From Streptomyces sp. TRM49041 (GTDB lineage: Bacteria; Actinomycetota; Actinomycetes; Streptomycetales; Streptomycetaceae): DNA of 64,000 nucleotides. A program made the translations under genes and the position numbers. The notes under the pieces are model-generated. The model saw nothing but the letters and a program-made list of their open reading frames with translations, was not told where the DNA came from and ran no database searches. Each line of letters begins with the position of its first letter. Positions within the stretch are counted from its first letter, which is position 1. The DNA lies in assembly GCF_008271805.1 (NCBI RefSeq), contig NZ_VSRY01000159.1, positions 1-64,000 on the forward strand, in the 5' to 3' direction. Shown one piece after another: positions 1 to 7,541 of this stretch.

Positions 1-1083
1 CCCCGCAACCCGCACGCCGCCGCTCCCGCCTCCCCGACGGTGGCGAGCCCGGCCCGCGGCTCGGCGGCACCCGCGCCGGACGCGGGCGGGCCGCGCCCCG
101 CACCTGACGGTGGTTCGCCGGCGTGGGCTCCGGTGGGCGTCCCACACCGGCCGGTGCCCGATGGGGCCGTCGGCGGGGCCGTGCCGCCCCCGCCGCGCAC
201 GGCCGCCGGGTTCGCCGCGCCGGACGGGCCGCCGCAGCCGTACCCGCATATGTACTGGCCGTCCCCCGAGGCGCCGGCCGAGACGACCACACGGCTCCGT
301 CTCATACGGACGCGGCGCCCGGCCCGTACCGCGGCCGCCGTCGCCGCCCTCGTCCTCGGGCTCGGGCTCGTCGGGGGCGCCGCGGCAGGCACCTGGTTCC
401 TCAGCGGCCCCGACGCCGCCCCCGCCCGCACGGCCTACACCGAGGCCGCCACCCTGTGGCACAGCACCCCCGTGGACACCCTGTTCCCGCGCAGCCTCCA
501 GGGCGCCGGCGCCGGACCCGGCGGCGCGGACCGCACCTGGACACGGATCGCCGTCGCTCCCGACGCGCCCTGCGCCACCTCACTCCACCCGCGGCTGGCC
601 GCGACGCTCGCCCCGACAGGCTGCGTGCGGGTGCTCCGCGCCACATACACGGACGCGACCTCCAGCAGCGTCACCACCGTCGGCATGGTCTTCATGGACA
701 CCGACGTCTCCGGCATGACCGCCCTGCACACCCGCTTCACCGACGGCGGACTCGACAAGAGCACCGAGCTCATACCGCCCACCCTCGCCGCCCCCGGCAC
801 CGTCGCCGCGGGGTTCGGCAACGCCCAGCGGGCCAGCTGGCACATCGACGTCCTCACCGAGATCCCCGTGGTCGTCTACGCCGTCTCCGGCTTCGCCGAC
901 GGCCGCGCAGTGCCCGACCCCCAGCCCGCCCAGCAGGCGATGGCCAAGGGGCAGACGACGGCCCCGGCGCAGTCCGGGCTCGGCCATGAGTCGCGCGGCA
1001 TCGCCGACCGTATAGAGCAGGGACTGCGCCAGGCGGTCACCAGGGCGACCGAAGGCCCCGCCGAGAAGAAGGAGGCCCGGTGA
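1..1083 (+). CDS. Proline-rich single-pass membrane protein (5' end outside window)
   Basis: The reading frame is open to the first base of the window, so the start may lie upstream; the first start codon inside is GTG at 40. The visible product has a Pro/Ala/Gly-rich N-terminus of about 85 residues, a basic stretch, one hydrophobic helix at about residues 95-120 counted from the GTG, and an outside domain of about 200 residues with few recognisable features. I do not recognise a family. Its stop overlaps the GTG of the downstream mycosin-like protease by four bases (GTGA at 1080-1083), so the two are probably co-translated. By context it may belong to a type VII secretion (ESX-like) locus lying mostly off the left edge; that is inference. 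Confidence 0.75.
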   Translation, partial: PRNPHAAAPASPTVASPARGSAAPAPDAGGPRPAPDGGSPAWAPVGVPHRPVPDGAVGGAVPPPPRTAAGFAAPDGPPQPYPHMYWPSPEAPAETTTRLRLIRTRRPARTAAAVAALVLGLGLVGGAAAGTWFLSGPDAAPARTAYTEAATLWHSTPVDTLFPRSLQGAGAGPGGADRTWTRIAVAPDAPCATSLHPRLAATLAPTGCVRVLRATYTDATSSSVTTVGMVFMDTDVSGMTALHTRFTDGGLDKSTELIPPTLAAPGTVAAGFGNAQRASWHIDVLTEIPVVVYAVSGFADGRAVPDPQPAQQAMAKGQTTAPAQSGLGHESRGIADRIEQGLRQAVTRATEGPAEKKEAR

Positions 1084-2288
1084 GGCCCGACCGCACCACC
1101 CGCACCACCGGCAGCGCCTTCGGCCCCCGTACCGCCCGCCTCCTCCTCGCCGCCCTCACCGCCACCGCCTTCGCCCTGCTCCCCGCCGTCCCCGCCCAGG
1201 CCGACGCCATCCGTGCCCGTCAGTGGGGCATCGAGGCGCTCAACACCGACCAGGCATGGCGCACCACCAGGGGCGAGGGCATCACCGTCGCCGTCCTCGA
1301 CACCGGCGTCGACGAGACCCACCCCGACCTCGCCGACAACGTCCTCCCCGGCAAGGACTTCATCGGCTTCGGCGCCGAGCGCGGCGACCGCGCGTGGGCC
1401 CGCCACGGCACCGCCATGGCCGGGATCATCGCGGGCCACGGACACGGCCCCGGCGACGGCGACGGAGTCCTCGGCGTCGCCCCCGAGGCGAAGATCCTGC
1501 CTGTCCGGGTCATCCTCGAAGGCAGCGACAAGGCCAGGAGCCGCGCCCGCCACACCCGCGGCAGCGCCCTCGCCCAGGGCATCCGCTGGGCCGCCGACCA
1601 GGGCGCCGACGTGATCAACCTCTCACTCGGCGACGACAGCGAGTCCGCCCACCCCGAGGCCGCCGAGGACGCCGCCGTCCAGTACGCCCTCTCCAAGGGC
1701 GCCGTCGTCGTCGCCTCCGCCGGCAACGGCGGCGAGAAGGGCGACCGCGTCTCGTACCCCGCCGCCTACCCGGGCGTGATCGCCGTCACCGCCGTCGACC
1801 GCCTCGGCACCCACGCGTCGTTCTCCACCAGCCGCTGGTACGCCACGGTCAGCGCGCCCGGCGTCGACGTCGTCATCGCCGACCCGGACCGCAAGTACTA
1901 CGAGGGCTGGGGCACCAGCGCCGCCTCGGCGTTCGTCTCCGGTGCCGTCGCCCTCGTGCGGGCCGCGCACCCCGGGCTCACCCCGTCGCAGATCAAGAAG
2001 CTCCTCGCCGACACCGCCCGCGACAGCCCCGAGGGCGGCCGCGACGACGAGAAGGGCTACGGGATGGTCGACCCGGCCGCCGCGATCGAGGCGGGTGCCA
2101 GGCTGAGCCCGGCCGACCTCAAGACCGCGACCGCCGGCTACAGCGGCCCGTACTTCGGACCCGGCCCGAAGCCCGAGCCGGACACGGAGGAGTCCGTCGG
2201 CCTCCTCGCCCCGGTCACCGGGGGCGTGGGGGTGCTGCTCGTGGTCGTCGCGGCCGTGCTGTGGCGCGGAGGGCACCGTACGGAGTGA
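1080..2288 (+). CDS. mycP: Mycosin-like S8 subtilisin protease, type VII secretion-associated
   Basis: 402 residues. An N-terminal signal sequence (hydrophobic stretch about residues 18-40, ending in AQADA) precedes a complete subtilase domain. The catalytic triad is visible: Asp in VLDTGVDETHPDL (about D74), His in RHGTAMAG (about H109) and Ser in GTSAASAFVSG (about S280). A C-terminal hydrophobic helix (about residues 377-396) followed by RGGHRTE would anchor it in the membrane with the protease outside. This signal-protease-anchor layout is that of mycosins, which act with ESX/type VII secretion systems. It starts at a GTG overlapping the previous gene's stop, which indicates translational coupling. 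Substrate is unknown. Confidence 0.85.
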   Translation: MRPDRTTRTTGSAFGPRTARLLLAALTATAFALLPAVPAQADAIRARQWGIEALNTDQAWRTTRGEGITVAVLDTGVDETHPDLADNVLPGKDFIGFGAERGDRAWARHGTAMAGIIAGHGHGPGDGDGVLGVAPEAKILPVRVILEGSDKARSRARHTRGSALAQGIRWAADQGADVINLSLGDDSESAHPEAAEDAAVQYALSKGAVVVASAGNGGEKGDRVSYPAAYPGVIAVTAVDRLGTHASFSTSRWYATVSAPGVDVVIADPDRKYYEGWGTSAASAFVSGAVALVRAAHPGLTPSQIKKLLADTARDSPEGGRDDEKGYGMVDPAAAIEAGARLSPADLKTATAGYSGPYFGPGPKPEPDTEESVGLLAPVTGGVGVLLVVVAAVLWRGGHRTE

Positions 2289-2302
2289 CCACGGCGCCCG
2301 GA

Positions 2303-2308
2303 TAGGCT
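2303..2308 (+). promoter_or_regulatory. -10 box TAGGCT giving a probable leaderless SseB-family mRNA
   Basis: TAGGCT lies six bases before the GTG at 2315. In Streptomyces this spacing places the transcription start at or next to the start codon, so the mRNA is probably leaderless. No ribosome-binding site is visible in front of the GTG. The -35 region is not convincing. Confidence 0.45.
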
Positions 2309-2314
2309 CGGATC

Positions 2315-3046
2315 GTGGCGCTCAAGAACATCCCTGACCCCGCTTTCTCCGACGACGACGGCTCCGCCGACCCGAAGCTCACCGAGGCCCTCGCGGCCTG
2401 GGCGGAGGACCGGTCCGCCGAGCCGCGCGTGCTGGAGGCCCTCAAGGGGGCCCGGCTACTCGTCCCCGTCGTCGCCGTGCTCGGCGAGGTGGAGGAGGAC
2501 GAGAGCGGCCTGCGCCGTGAGAAGACCAGCGACATGGCCGTGCCGACCCTCACCGCCGGCGACCGCCGCGCGCTGCCCGCGTTCACGTCCACCGACGCGC
2601 TCGCCCGCTGGGACCCGGCCGCCCGCCCCGTCGCCGTACCGCTGCACCAGGCACTCCAGGCCGCCGCGCACGAGAAGGCCGACACACTGGTGCTGGACAT
2701 GGCCGGGCCGGTGCCGTACCAGCTGACCGGCCCCGCCCTGCTGGCCCTCGCCGAGGGCCGCACCAGCACCGACCCGCTGGCCGACCCGGCCGTCACGTCC
2801 GCCGTACGCGCCGTGGTCGCCGCGGAGCCGGCCGTGCTCCGCGCGTACCTGGCCCGTGGCAGCGCGGACGGCACCCTCGCCCTGGTCCTCGCCCCGGACG
2901 CGGCCCCCGCCGACACGGCCCGCCGTGTCGCCGGAGCCATGGCGGCCGACGGAACACTGAGGGCCCGCCTGGTGCGCGGTCTCGACCTGGCACTCCTGCC
3001 GGCCGAGGCCACCCCGCCGGGCGAGCCCTTCTACGTAAAGGAATAG
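2315..3046 (+). CDS. SseB family protein
   Basis: 243 residues, soluble. The N-terminal half carries the SseB-like pattern (a long helical lead-in, then RLLVPVVAVLGE, an acidic-basic strand and a KTSDMAVPTL segment, then PAFTSTDALARW). This fold is common in actinobacteria and named after E. coli SseB, but its biochemical role is not established. The C-terminal part, rich in Ala and Arg, resembles the SseB C-terminal domain. The GTG start is chosen because a TAGGCT box sits six bases upstream and upstream extension would run into it. In Streptomyces this gene is often found just upstream of the infC operon, as here. Confidence 0.85.
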   Translation: MALKNIPDPAFSDDDGSADPKLTEALAAWAEDRSAEPRVLEALKGARLLVPVVAVLGEVEEDESGLRREKTSDMAVPTLTAGDRRALPAFTSTDALARWDPAARPVAVPLHQALQAAAHEKADTLVLDMAGPVPYQLTGPALLALAEGRTSTDPLADPAVTSAVRAVVAAEPAVLRAYLARGSADGTLALVLAPDAAPADTARRVAGAMAADGTLRARLVRGLDLALLPAEATPPGEPFYVKE

Positions 3047-3074
3047 GAGAACAGGGGAGCGAGGGAGCCGGGGC

Positions 3075-3437
3075 TCAGCCGAAGACCGGACCCGTGTACT
3101 TCTCGCCCGGGCCCTGACCCGGCTCGTCCGGGACCAGCGACGCCTCGCGGAACGCCAGCTGCAGGGACTTCAGGCCGTCCCGCAGCGGCGCCGCGTGGAA
3201 CGAGCTGATCTCCGTCACACTCGCGTCCAGCAGACCCGCCAGTGCGTGCACGAGCTTGCGGGCCTCGTCCAGGTCCTTGTGCTCGTCGCCGTCCTCGGTC
3301 AGCCCGAGCTTCACGGCCGCGGCGCTCATCAGGTTCACGGCGACCGTGACGATCACCTCCACCGCGGGGACCTCCGCGATGTCGCGGGTCAGGGCGGCGA
3401 AGTCGGGTGCGGGCCGGCTGGGCGTGGCGTCACTCAT
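3075..3437 (-). CDS. DUF1844 domain-containing protein
   Basis: 120 residues, cytosolic. After a short disordered head comes a helical core (DFAALTRDIAEVPAVEVIVT, then MSAAAVKLGL, then an acidic EDGDEHKDLDEAR helix) typical of DUF1844. The C-terminal 20 residues are Gly/Pro-rich and probably disordered. The family is conserved in actinobacteria beside infC; function unknown. It is transcribed away from infC, so the roughly 80-base gap between its ATG and the infC promoter is a divergent control region. Confidence 0.85.
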   Translation of the reverse strand: MSDATPSRPAPDFAALTRDIAEVPAVEVIVTVAVNLMSAAAVKLGLTEDGDEHKDLDEARKLVHALAGLLDASVTEISSFHAAPLRDGLKSLQLAFREASLVPDEPGQGPGEKYTGPVFG

Positions 3438-3485
3438 GCCTCACACGATAGGCGGTACCCCGCGCACCCGGCGCCGCCCGCCCGA

Positions 3486-3515
3486 TTGGGCACACCCCCG
3501 GGCAGCTGGTAGCCT
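3486..3515 (+). promoter_or_regulatory. Probable infC operon promoter
   Basis: TTGGGC at 3486-3491 and TAGCCT at 3510-3515 are separated by 18 bases, a good match to the Streptomyces housekeeping (HrdB) promoter pattern. Transcription would start near 3522, giving a leader of about 295 nt before the infC ATC codon. Confidence 0.5.
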
Positions 3516-3521
3516 GGAGTG

Positions 3522-3815
3522 ACGACCGGCCGGAACCCTGAGCTCCGGCCCACAAGTGGAGGCTCCGCTCTCCCACCTGACCGTCCTCCGGGACGGCGGG
3601 TCACCGGTCAGGCGGCGCCCATCGTTCCGTACGGACGATGGACCCGCCCGAAGACAGCGCCCCGCGGTTCGCCGTGGCGGTGCTCCGGTAGTTCCAGGAG
3701 CCCCGCCTGTGTCCCGTCCGGGGCATTTTTCATGCACCGGCGCGGTTGGTCTCGCTATACAGACGTTACGCGTCCGTCCGCCAGGCGGTCGCGTTGGTGC
3801 TACCGAGGAGGATCC
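3522..3815 (+). promoter_or_regulatory. Long structured leader of the infC-rpmI-rplT mRNA
   Basis: About 290 nt separate the predicted promoter from infC. The stretch holds several inverted repeats. Near its end a six-pair stem GCCCCG (3700-3705)/CGGGGC (3719-3724) is followed by A and five T residues (3725-3730), a T-run that stands out in DNA this GC-rich and looks like a small intrinsic terminator. Leaders controlling infC-rpmI-rplT are known in other phyla (L20 autoregulation, attenuation). No open frame here looks coding. Which ligand, if any, controls it cannot be told from sequence. Confidence 0.4.
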
Positions 3816-4421
3816 ATCAGCGCCGAGCCCCGCATCAACGACCGGATTCGCGTTCCTGAGGTGCGACTTGTCGGTCCCAGCGGCGAGCAGGTCGGAATCG
3901 TTCCGCTTGCCAAGGCCCTGGAGCTTGCACAGGAGTACGACCTCGACCTGGTCGAGGTCGCGGCGAACGCCCGTCCGCCCGTGTGCAAGCTCATGGACTA
4001 CGGGAAGTTCAAGTACGAGTCGGCCATGAAGGCCCGTGAGGCGCGCAAGAACCAGGCGCACACGGTCATCAAGGAGATGAAGCTCCGGCCGAAGATCGAC
4101 CCGCACGACTACGACACCAAGAAGGGTCACGTCGTCCGGTTCCTCAAGCAGGGCGACAAGGTCAAGATCACGATCATGTTCCGTGGACGCGAGCAGTCCC
4201 GGCCGGAGCTCGGCTTCCGGCTCCTGCAGCGGCTCGCGGAGGACGTCCAGGACCTCGGTTTCGTCGAGTCGAACCCGAAGCAGGACGGCCGCAACATGAT
4301 CATGGTTCTCGGTCCGCACAAGAAGAAGACCGAGGCCATGGCCGAGGCCCGTGAGGCGCAGGCCGCCCGCAAGGCGGAGCGCCAGGGCCAGCCCGCCCAG
4401 GCGGATCCGTCCGCCCAGTAG
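3816..4421 (+). CDS. infC: Translation initiation factor IF-3 (apparent ATC start)
   Basis: 201 residues. IF-3 binds the 30S subunit, prevents 70S association and checks start-codon/initiator-tRNA pairing. The product opens ISAEPRINDRIR and contains the N-domain (VRLVGPSGEQVGIV), the lysine-rich linker (ARKNQAHTVIKEMKLRPKI) and the C-domain (KVKITIMFRGRE, then NMIMVLGPHKKK). The start is set at ATC 3816 because a strong GAGGAG (3805-3810) lies five bases upstream and family homology begins exactly there. No ATG, GTG or TTG is available near that point; the frame stays open upstream only as leader sequence. Rare AUU/AUC starts on infC are known from other bacteria and allow IF-3 to repress its own translation. 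First gene of the infC-rpmI-rplT operon. Confidence 0.9.
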   Translation: MSAEPRINDRIRVPEVRLVGPSGEQVGIVPLAKALELAQEYDLDLVEVAANARPPVCKLMDYGKFKYESAMKAREARKNQAHTVIKEMKLRPKIDPHDYDTKKGHVVRFLKQGDKVKITIMFRGREQSRPELGFRLLQRLAEDVQDLGFVESNPKQDGRNMIMVLGPHKKKTEAMAEAREAQAARKAERQGQPAQADPSAQ

Positions 4422-4537
4422 CCTGCAAGGCCGTGTCCGGGGCAACCAGCCCGGGGCGCGAAACGATCCATCTGACGCTCCCGAGTGCCGGTCCCCGGAC
4501 CGGCTGGGAGCGCCACTGACGAGGAGATAACGGCGCG

Positions 4538-4732
4538 ATGCCGAAGAACAAGACGCACAGCGGTGCCAAGAAGCGCTTCAAGATCACCGGCTCGGGCAAG
4601 GTGCTCCGCGAGCGCGCCGGCAAGCGCCACCTGCTCGAGCACAAGTCGTCCAAGCTGACGCGCCGCCTCACTGGCAACGCCGAGATGGCCCCGGGTGACA
4701 GCGCCAAGATCAAGAAGATGCTGGGCATCTGA
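4538..4732 (+). CDS. rpmI: 50S ribosomal protein L35
   Basis: 64 residues, strongly basic, with the family start MPKNKTHSGAKKRFKITGSG, the HLLEHKSSKLTRRL core and the C-terminal KIKKMLGI. Length is normal for L35. A GAGGAG ribosome-binding site lies about ten bases upstream. It sits between infC and rplT, as in most bacteria, with 116 bases after infC. Confidence 0.97.
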   Translation: MPKNKTHSGAKKRFKITGSGKVLRERAGKRHLLEHKSSKLTRRLTGNAEMAPGDSAKIKKMLGI

Positions 4733-4828
4733 CCCTGATCATCCCTGATCCGAGCCCCCGATAGCCGGGTCCCATTCGTTTCCGGGCCGTGTGAGCACCA
4801 CCACGGCCCCGCTACAAGGAGTTAACAA

Positions 4829-5215
4829 GTGGCACGCGTCAAGCGCGCAGTCAACGCTCACAAGAAGCGCCGTGCGATCCTCGAGCAGGCCAGCGGTTAC
4901 CGCGGCCAGCGCTCGCGCCTGTACCGCAAGGCCAAGGAGCAGGTCACCCACTCGCTGGTCTACAACTACAACGACCGCAAGAAGCGCAAGGGTGACTTCC
5001 GCCAGCTGTGGATCCAGCGCATCAACGCCGCTGCCCGCGCCAACGGCATCACGTACAACCGCTTCATCCAGGGTCTGAAGGCCGCCAACATCGAGGTGGA
5101 CCGCAAGATCCTGGCCGAGCTCGCGGTCAACGACGCCAACGCGTTCGCCGCCCTCGTCGAGGTCGCCCAGAAGGCCCTCCCGAGCGACGTCAACGCCCCG
5201 AAGGCCGCCGCCTGA
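4829..5215 (+). CDS. rplT: 50S ribosomal protein L20
   Basis: 128 residues with the L20 hallmarks ARVKRAVNAHKKRRAILE at the start, YRGQRSRLYRKAKEQV and NDRKKRKGDFRQLWIQRINA in the middle. L20 binds 23S rRNA early in 50S assembly and in several bacteria represses its own operon through the mRNA leader. The GTG start is preceded by AAGGAG. The last 10 residues are Ala/Lys-rich. A 13-bp terminator hairpin begins 26 bases after the stop. Confidence 0.97.
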   Translation: MARVKRAVNAHKKRRAILEQASGYRGQRSRLYRKAKEQVTHSLVYNYNDRKKRKGDFRQLWIQRINAAARANGITYNRFIQGLKAANIEVDRKILAELAVNDANAFAALVEVAQKALPSDVNAPKAAA

Positions 5216-5240
5216 TCTCCCAGGCCGCCGTACTTCCGAC

Positions 5241-5271
5241 CGGACCCGCAGGCGCTGCGCCTGCGGGTCCG
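5241..5271 (+). terminator. Hairpin terminator after rplT
   Basis: A perfect 13-bp inverted repeat (5241-5253 with 5259-5271, loop GCTGC) lies 26 bases after the rplT stop. There is no T-run, which is usual for Streptomyces terminators. It probably ends or attenuates the ribosomal-protein operon before the downstream methyltransferase gene. Confidence 0.6.
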
Positions 5272-5361
5272 CCGCGTTCGCCTGGCGAGGGCCCGGCGGA
5301 GCCGTCCCTCCCACGACCACGACCCCGGCCGCCCCGCAGCCAGAAAGAGTCGCCGAGCACC

Positions 5362-6219
5362 ATGGGCACCCCCGAGCTGATCTCCCCGCGTTCCCCGCGC
5401 GTCGCCGCCGCCCGGCGGCTCGCCAAGCGCAACTTCCGGGGCAAGGAGCGCCGGTTCATCGCCGAGGGGCCGCAGGCCGTCCGTGAGGCCGTCGCACACC
5501 GCGGGCCCGACGGCGGGCCGACCCTGCTCGAACTCTTCACCACCACCGAGGCCGCCACCCGGTACGCCGACATCGTCGACGCCGCCATCGCCACCGGGGC
5601 CCGCGTCCACCACGCCTCCGACGCCGTCCTCGCCGAGGTCTCCCAGACCGTCACCCCGCAGGGCCTCGTCGGCGTGTGCGGCTTCCTCGACTCTCCGTTC
5701 GAGGACATCCTCGCGGCCCGGCCCAAGCTGGTCGCGGTCCTCGCCCACGTACGCGACCCCGGCAACGCCGGGACCGTGCTGCGCTGCGCCGACGCGGCCG
5801 GCGCCGACGCCGTCGTGCTCACCGACGCCTCCGTCGATCTGTACAACCCCAAGTCCGTACGTGCCTCCGTCGGCTCCCTCTTCCACCTGCCCGTCGCCGT
5901 GGGCGTCCCCGTCCAGCAGGCGGTCGCGGGACTGCGCGGCGCCGGGGTGCGGATCCTCGCCGCCGACGGGGCAGGCCGGGACGACCTGGACGCGGAACTC
6001 GACGCGGGCACCATGGGCGGCCCCACCGCGTGGATCTTCGGCAACGAGGCGTGGGGCCTGCCCGAGGAGACCCGCGCCCTCGCGGACGCCGTCGTCCGCG
6101 TCCCCATCCACGGAAAGGCGGAGAGTCTGAACCTGGCGACCGCCGCCGCCGTATGTCTCTACGCCTCCGCCCGTGCGCAGCGTGCTGCGGGAGGGTGCCG
6201 CTCCGTCACCTCGAGCTAG
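5362..6219 (+). CDS. TrmH-family (SPOUT) RNA 2'-O-methyltransferase
   Basis: 285 residues. An N-terminal substrate-binding domain (RNFRGKERRFIAEGPQAVRE, then SQTVTPQGLVGVC) precedes a SpoU/TrmH knot domain with motif 1 (AHVRDPGNAGTVLRCADAAG), motif 2 (GNEAWGLPEE) and motif 3 (IPIHGKAESLNLATAAAVCLY-like, here VPIHGKAESLNLATAAAV). It transfers methyl from S-adenosylmethionine to a ribose 2'-OH in rRNA; the exact nucleotide cannot be told. The ATG at 5362 is the first start where family similarity begins; upstream extension would cover the rplT terminator. In actinobacteria this gene normally follows rplT and precedes pheST. Confidence 0.88.
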   Translation: MGTPELISPRSPRVAAARRLAKRNFRGKERRFIAEGPQAVREAVAHRGPDGGPTLLELFTTTEAATRYADIVDAAIATGARVHHASDAVLAEVSQTVTPQGLVGVCGFLDSPFEDILAARPKLVAVLAHVRDPGNAGTVLRCADAAGADAVVLTDASVDLYNPKSVRASVGSLFHLPVAVGVPVQQAVAGLRGAGVRILAADGAGRDDLDAELDAGTMGGPTAWIFGNEAWGLPEETRALADAVVRVPIHGKAESLNLATAAAVCLYASARAQRAAGGCRSVTSS

Positions 6220-6273
6220 TAGGGTGACGGGCTCGGGGGCCCGTCGCGCAACACTGAGGGGTGGGGTACGGGG

Positions 6274-7404
6274 ATGACGCTCGACATGAGCAGCCACGCG
6301 GAGAGCCGCGCTGCCTTAGCGCACCCCGAGGCCCGCCACGGCGTCCCCGAGTGCGACCCCGACGACCTGCCCGACGGGCTCGTCGTGGCGGACGCGAGCG
6401 GCCGGGTCGTCTGCTTCAATGCGACGGCCGCACGCATCACGGCGGTGCCCCGCTCCCAGGCCATGGGCCGTTCCCTGGACGAGGCCCTCCCGCTGGAGGA
6501 CCTCAAGGGCCGCCGCTGGTGGGCCCTCACCGATCCCTACGGCGGCCTCGCCACCCGCACCGGCCAGCCGGAGCGCAACCTGCTCCTGCCGGGCGGCCGC
6601 GAGGTGCTGGTCGCCGCCCGGTACGTACGCGACCACCCGCTCGGCCCGGTCCGCCGCGTCGTTGTCACCCTGCGCGGCACCGAGGCCCGGCGCCGCACCG
6701 AGCGCAGCCATGCCGAGCTGATCGCCACGGTCGCGCACGAGCTGCGTTCCCCGCTCACCTCCGTCAAAGGCTTCACGGCGACCCTCCTCGCCAAGTGGGA
6801 GAGGTTCACCGACGACCAGAAGCGGCTGATGCTGGAGACCGTCGACGCGGACGCCAACCGCGTGACACGGCTGATCACCGAGCTCCTCGACATCTCCCGC
6901 ATCGACTCCGGCCGCCTGGAGGTGCGCCGCCAGCCCGTCGACCTCGCCGCCGCCGTCGGCCGCCACATCCAGGCCCACACGGCGCGCGGCCAGTCCCCGG
7001 ACCGCTTCTTCGTCCGGGTCCGCCGCCCGCTGCCCGCCCTGTGGGCAGACCCCGACAAGATCGACCAGATCCTCGGGAACCTGCTCGAAAATGCGGTGCG
7101 GCACGGCGAGGGAACCGTCACCATCGAGGTGGCCCCCACCGGCCCTGAGGACGACGAGAAAGGAACGGCGGTCACCGTGAGCGACGAAGGCGCCGGCATC
7201 CCCGAGGAGTCGATGGGCCGTGTCTTCACCCGCTTCTGGCGGGGAAGCACCCGCGGCGGCACCGGCCTCGGCCTCTACATCGTCAAGGGCATCGTCGAGG
7301 CACACGGCGGCACCATCACGGTGGGCCGCGCCCCGACGGGCGGCGCCCAGTTCCGATTTACCCTGCCCTTGGGCACCCCGGCGTACCTGACCCAGGGCTT
7401 CTGA
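6274..7404 (+). CDS. PAS-domain sensor histidine kinase with a TTA (bldA-type) codon
   Basis: 376 residues with no membrane segment, so a cytosolic sensor. A PAS domain (about residues 30-140) precedes HisKA, with phospho-acceptor His about 155 in VAHELRSPLTS. The HATPase domain has an N box (NLLENAVRHG), G1 (DEGAGIPEE) and G2 (GTGLGLYIVKG). No response regulator gene is adjacent, so it is an orphan kinase. The codon for residue 15 is TTA (6316-6318). In Streptomyces TTA is read only by the developmentally controlled bldA tRNA-Leu, so production of this kinase may be tied to late growth. ATG 6286 is an alternative start and leaves the TTA inside the gene. Confidence 0.88.
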   Translation: MTLDMSSHAESRAALAHPEARHGVPECDPDDLPDGLVVADASGRVVCFNATAARITAVPRSQAMGRSLDEALPLEDLKGRRWWALTDPYGGLATRTGQPERNLLLPGGREVLVAARYVRDHPLGPVRRVVVTLRGTEARRRTERSHAELIATVAHELRSPLTSVKGFTATLLAKWERFTDDQKRLMLETVDADANRVTRLITELLDISRIDSGRLEVRRQPVDLAAAVGRHIQAHTARGQSPDRFFVRVRRPLPALWADPDKIDQILGNLLENAVRHGEGTVTIEVAPTGPEDDEKGTAVTVSDEGAGIPEESMGRVFTRFWRGSTRGGTGLGLYIVKGIVEAHGGTITVGRAPTGGAQFRFTLPLGTPAYLTQGF

Positions 7405-7541
7405 CCCAGGGCGGCCACCCCGCCGGACCCCCAGGGGCTCATCCGCGTCCGCCGCACCCCGTTAGACTCGACCTTTGGCACCTTTGCGTCCTCGGTCGTC
7501 GAGCGGGGGCCCCAGCCAGCCCATCGGAAGTACGGGAAGAG

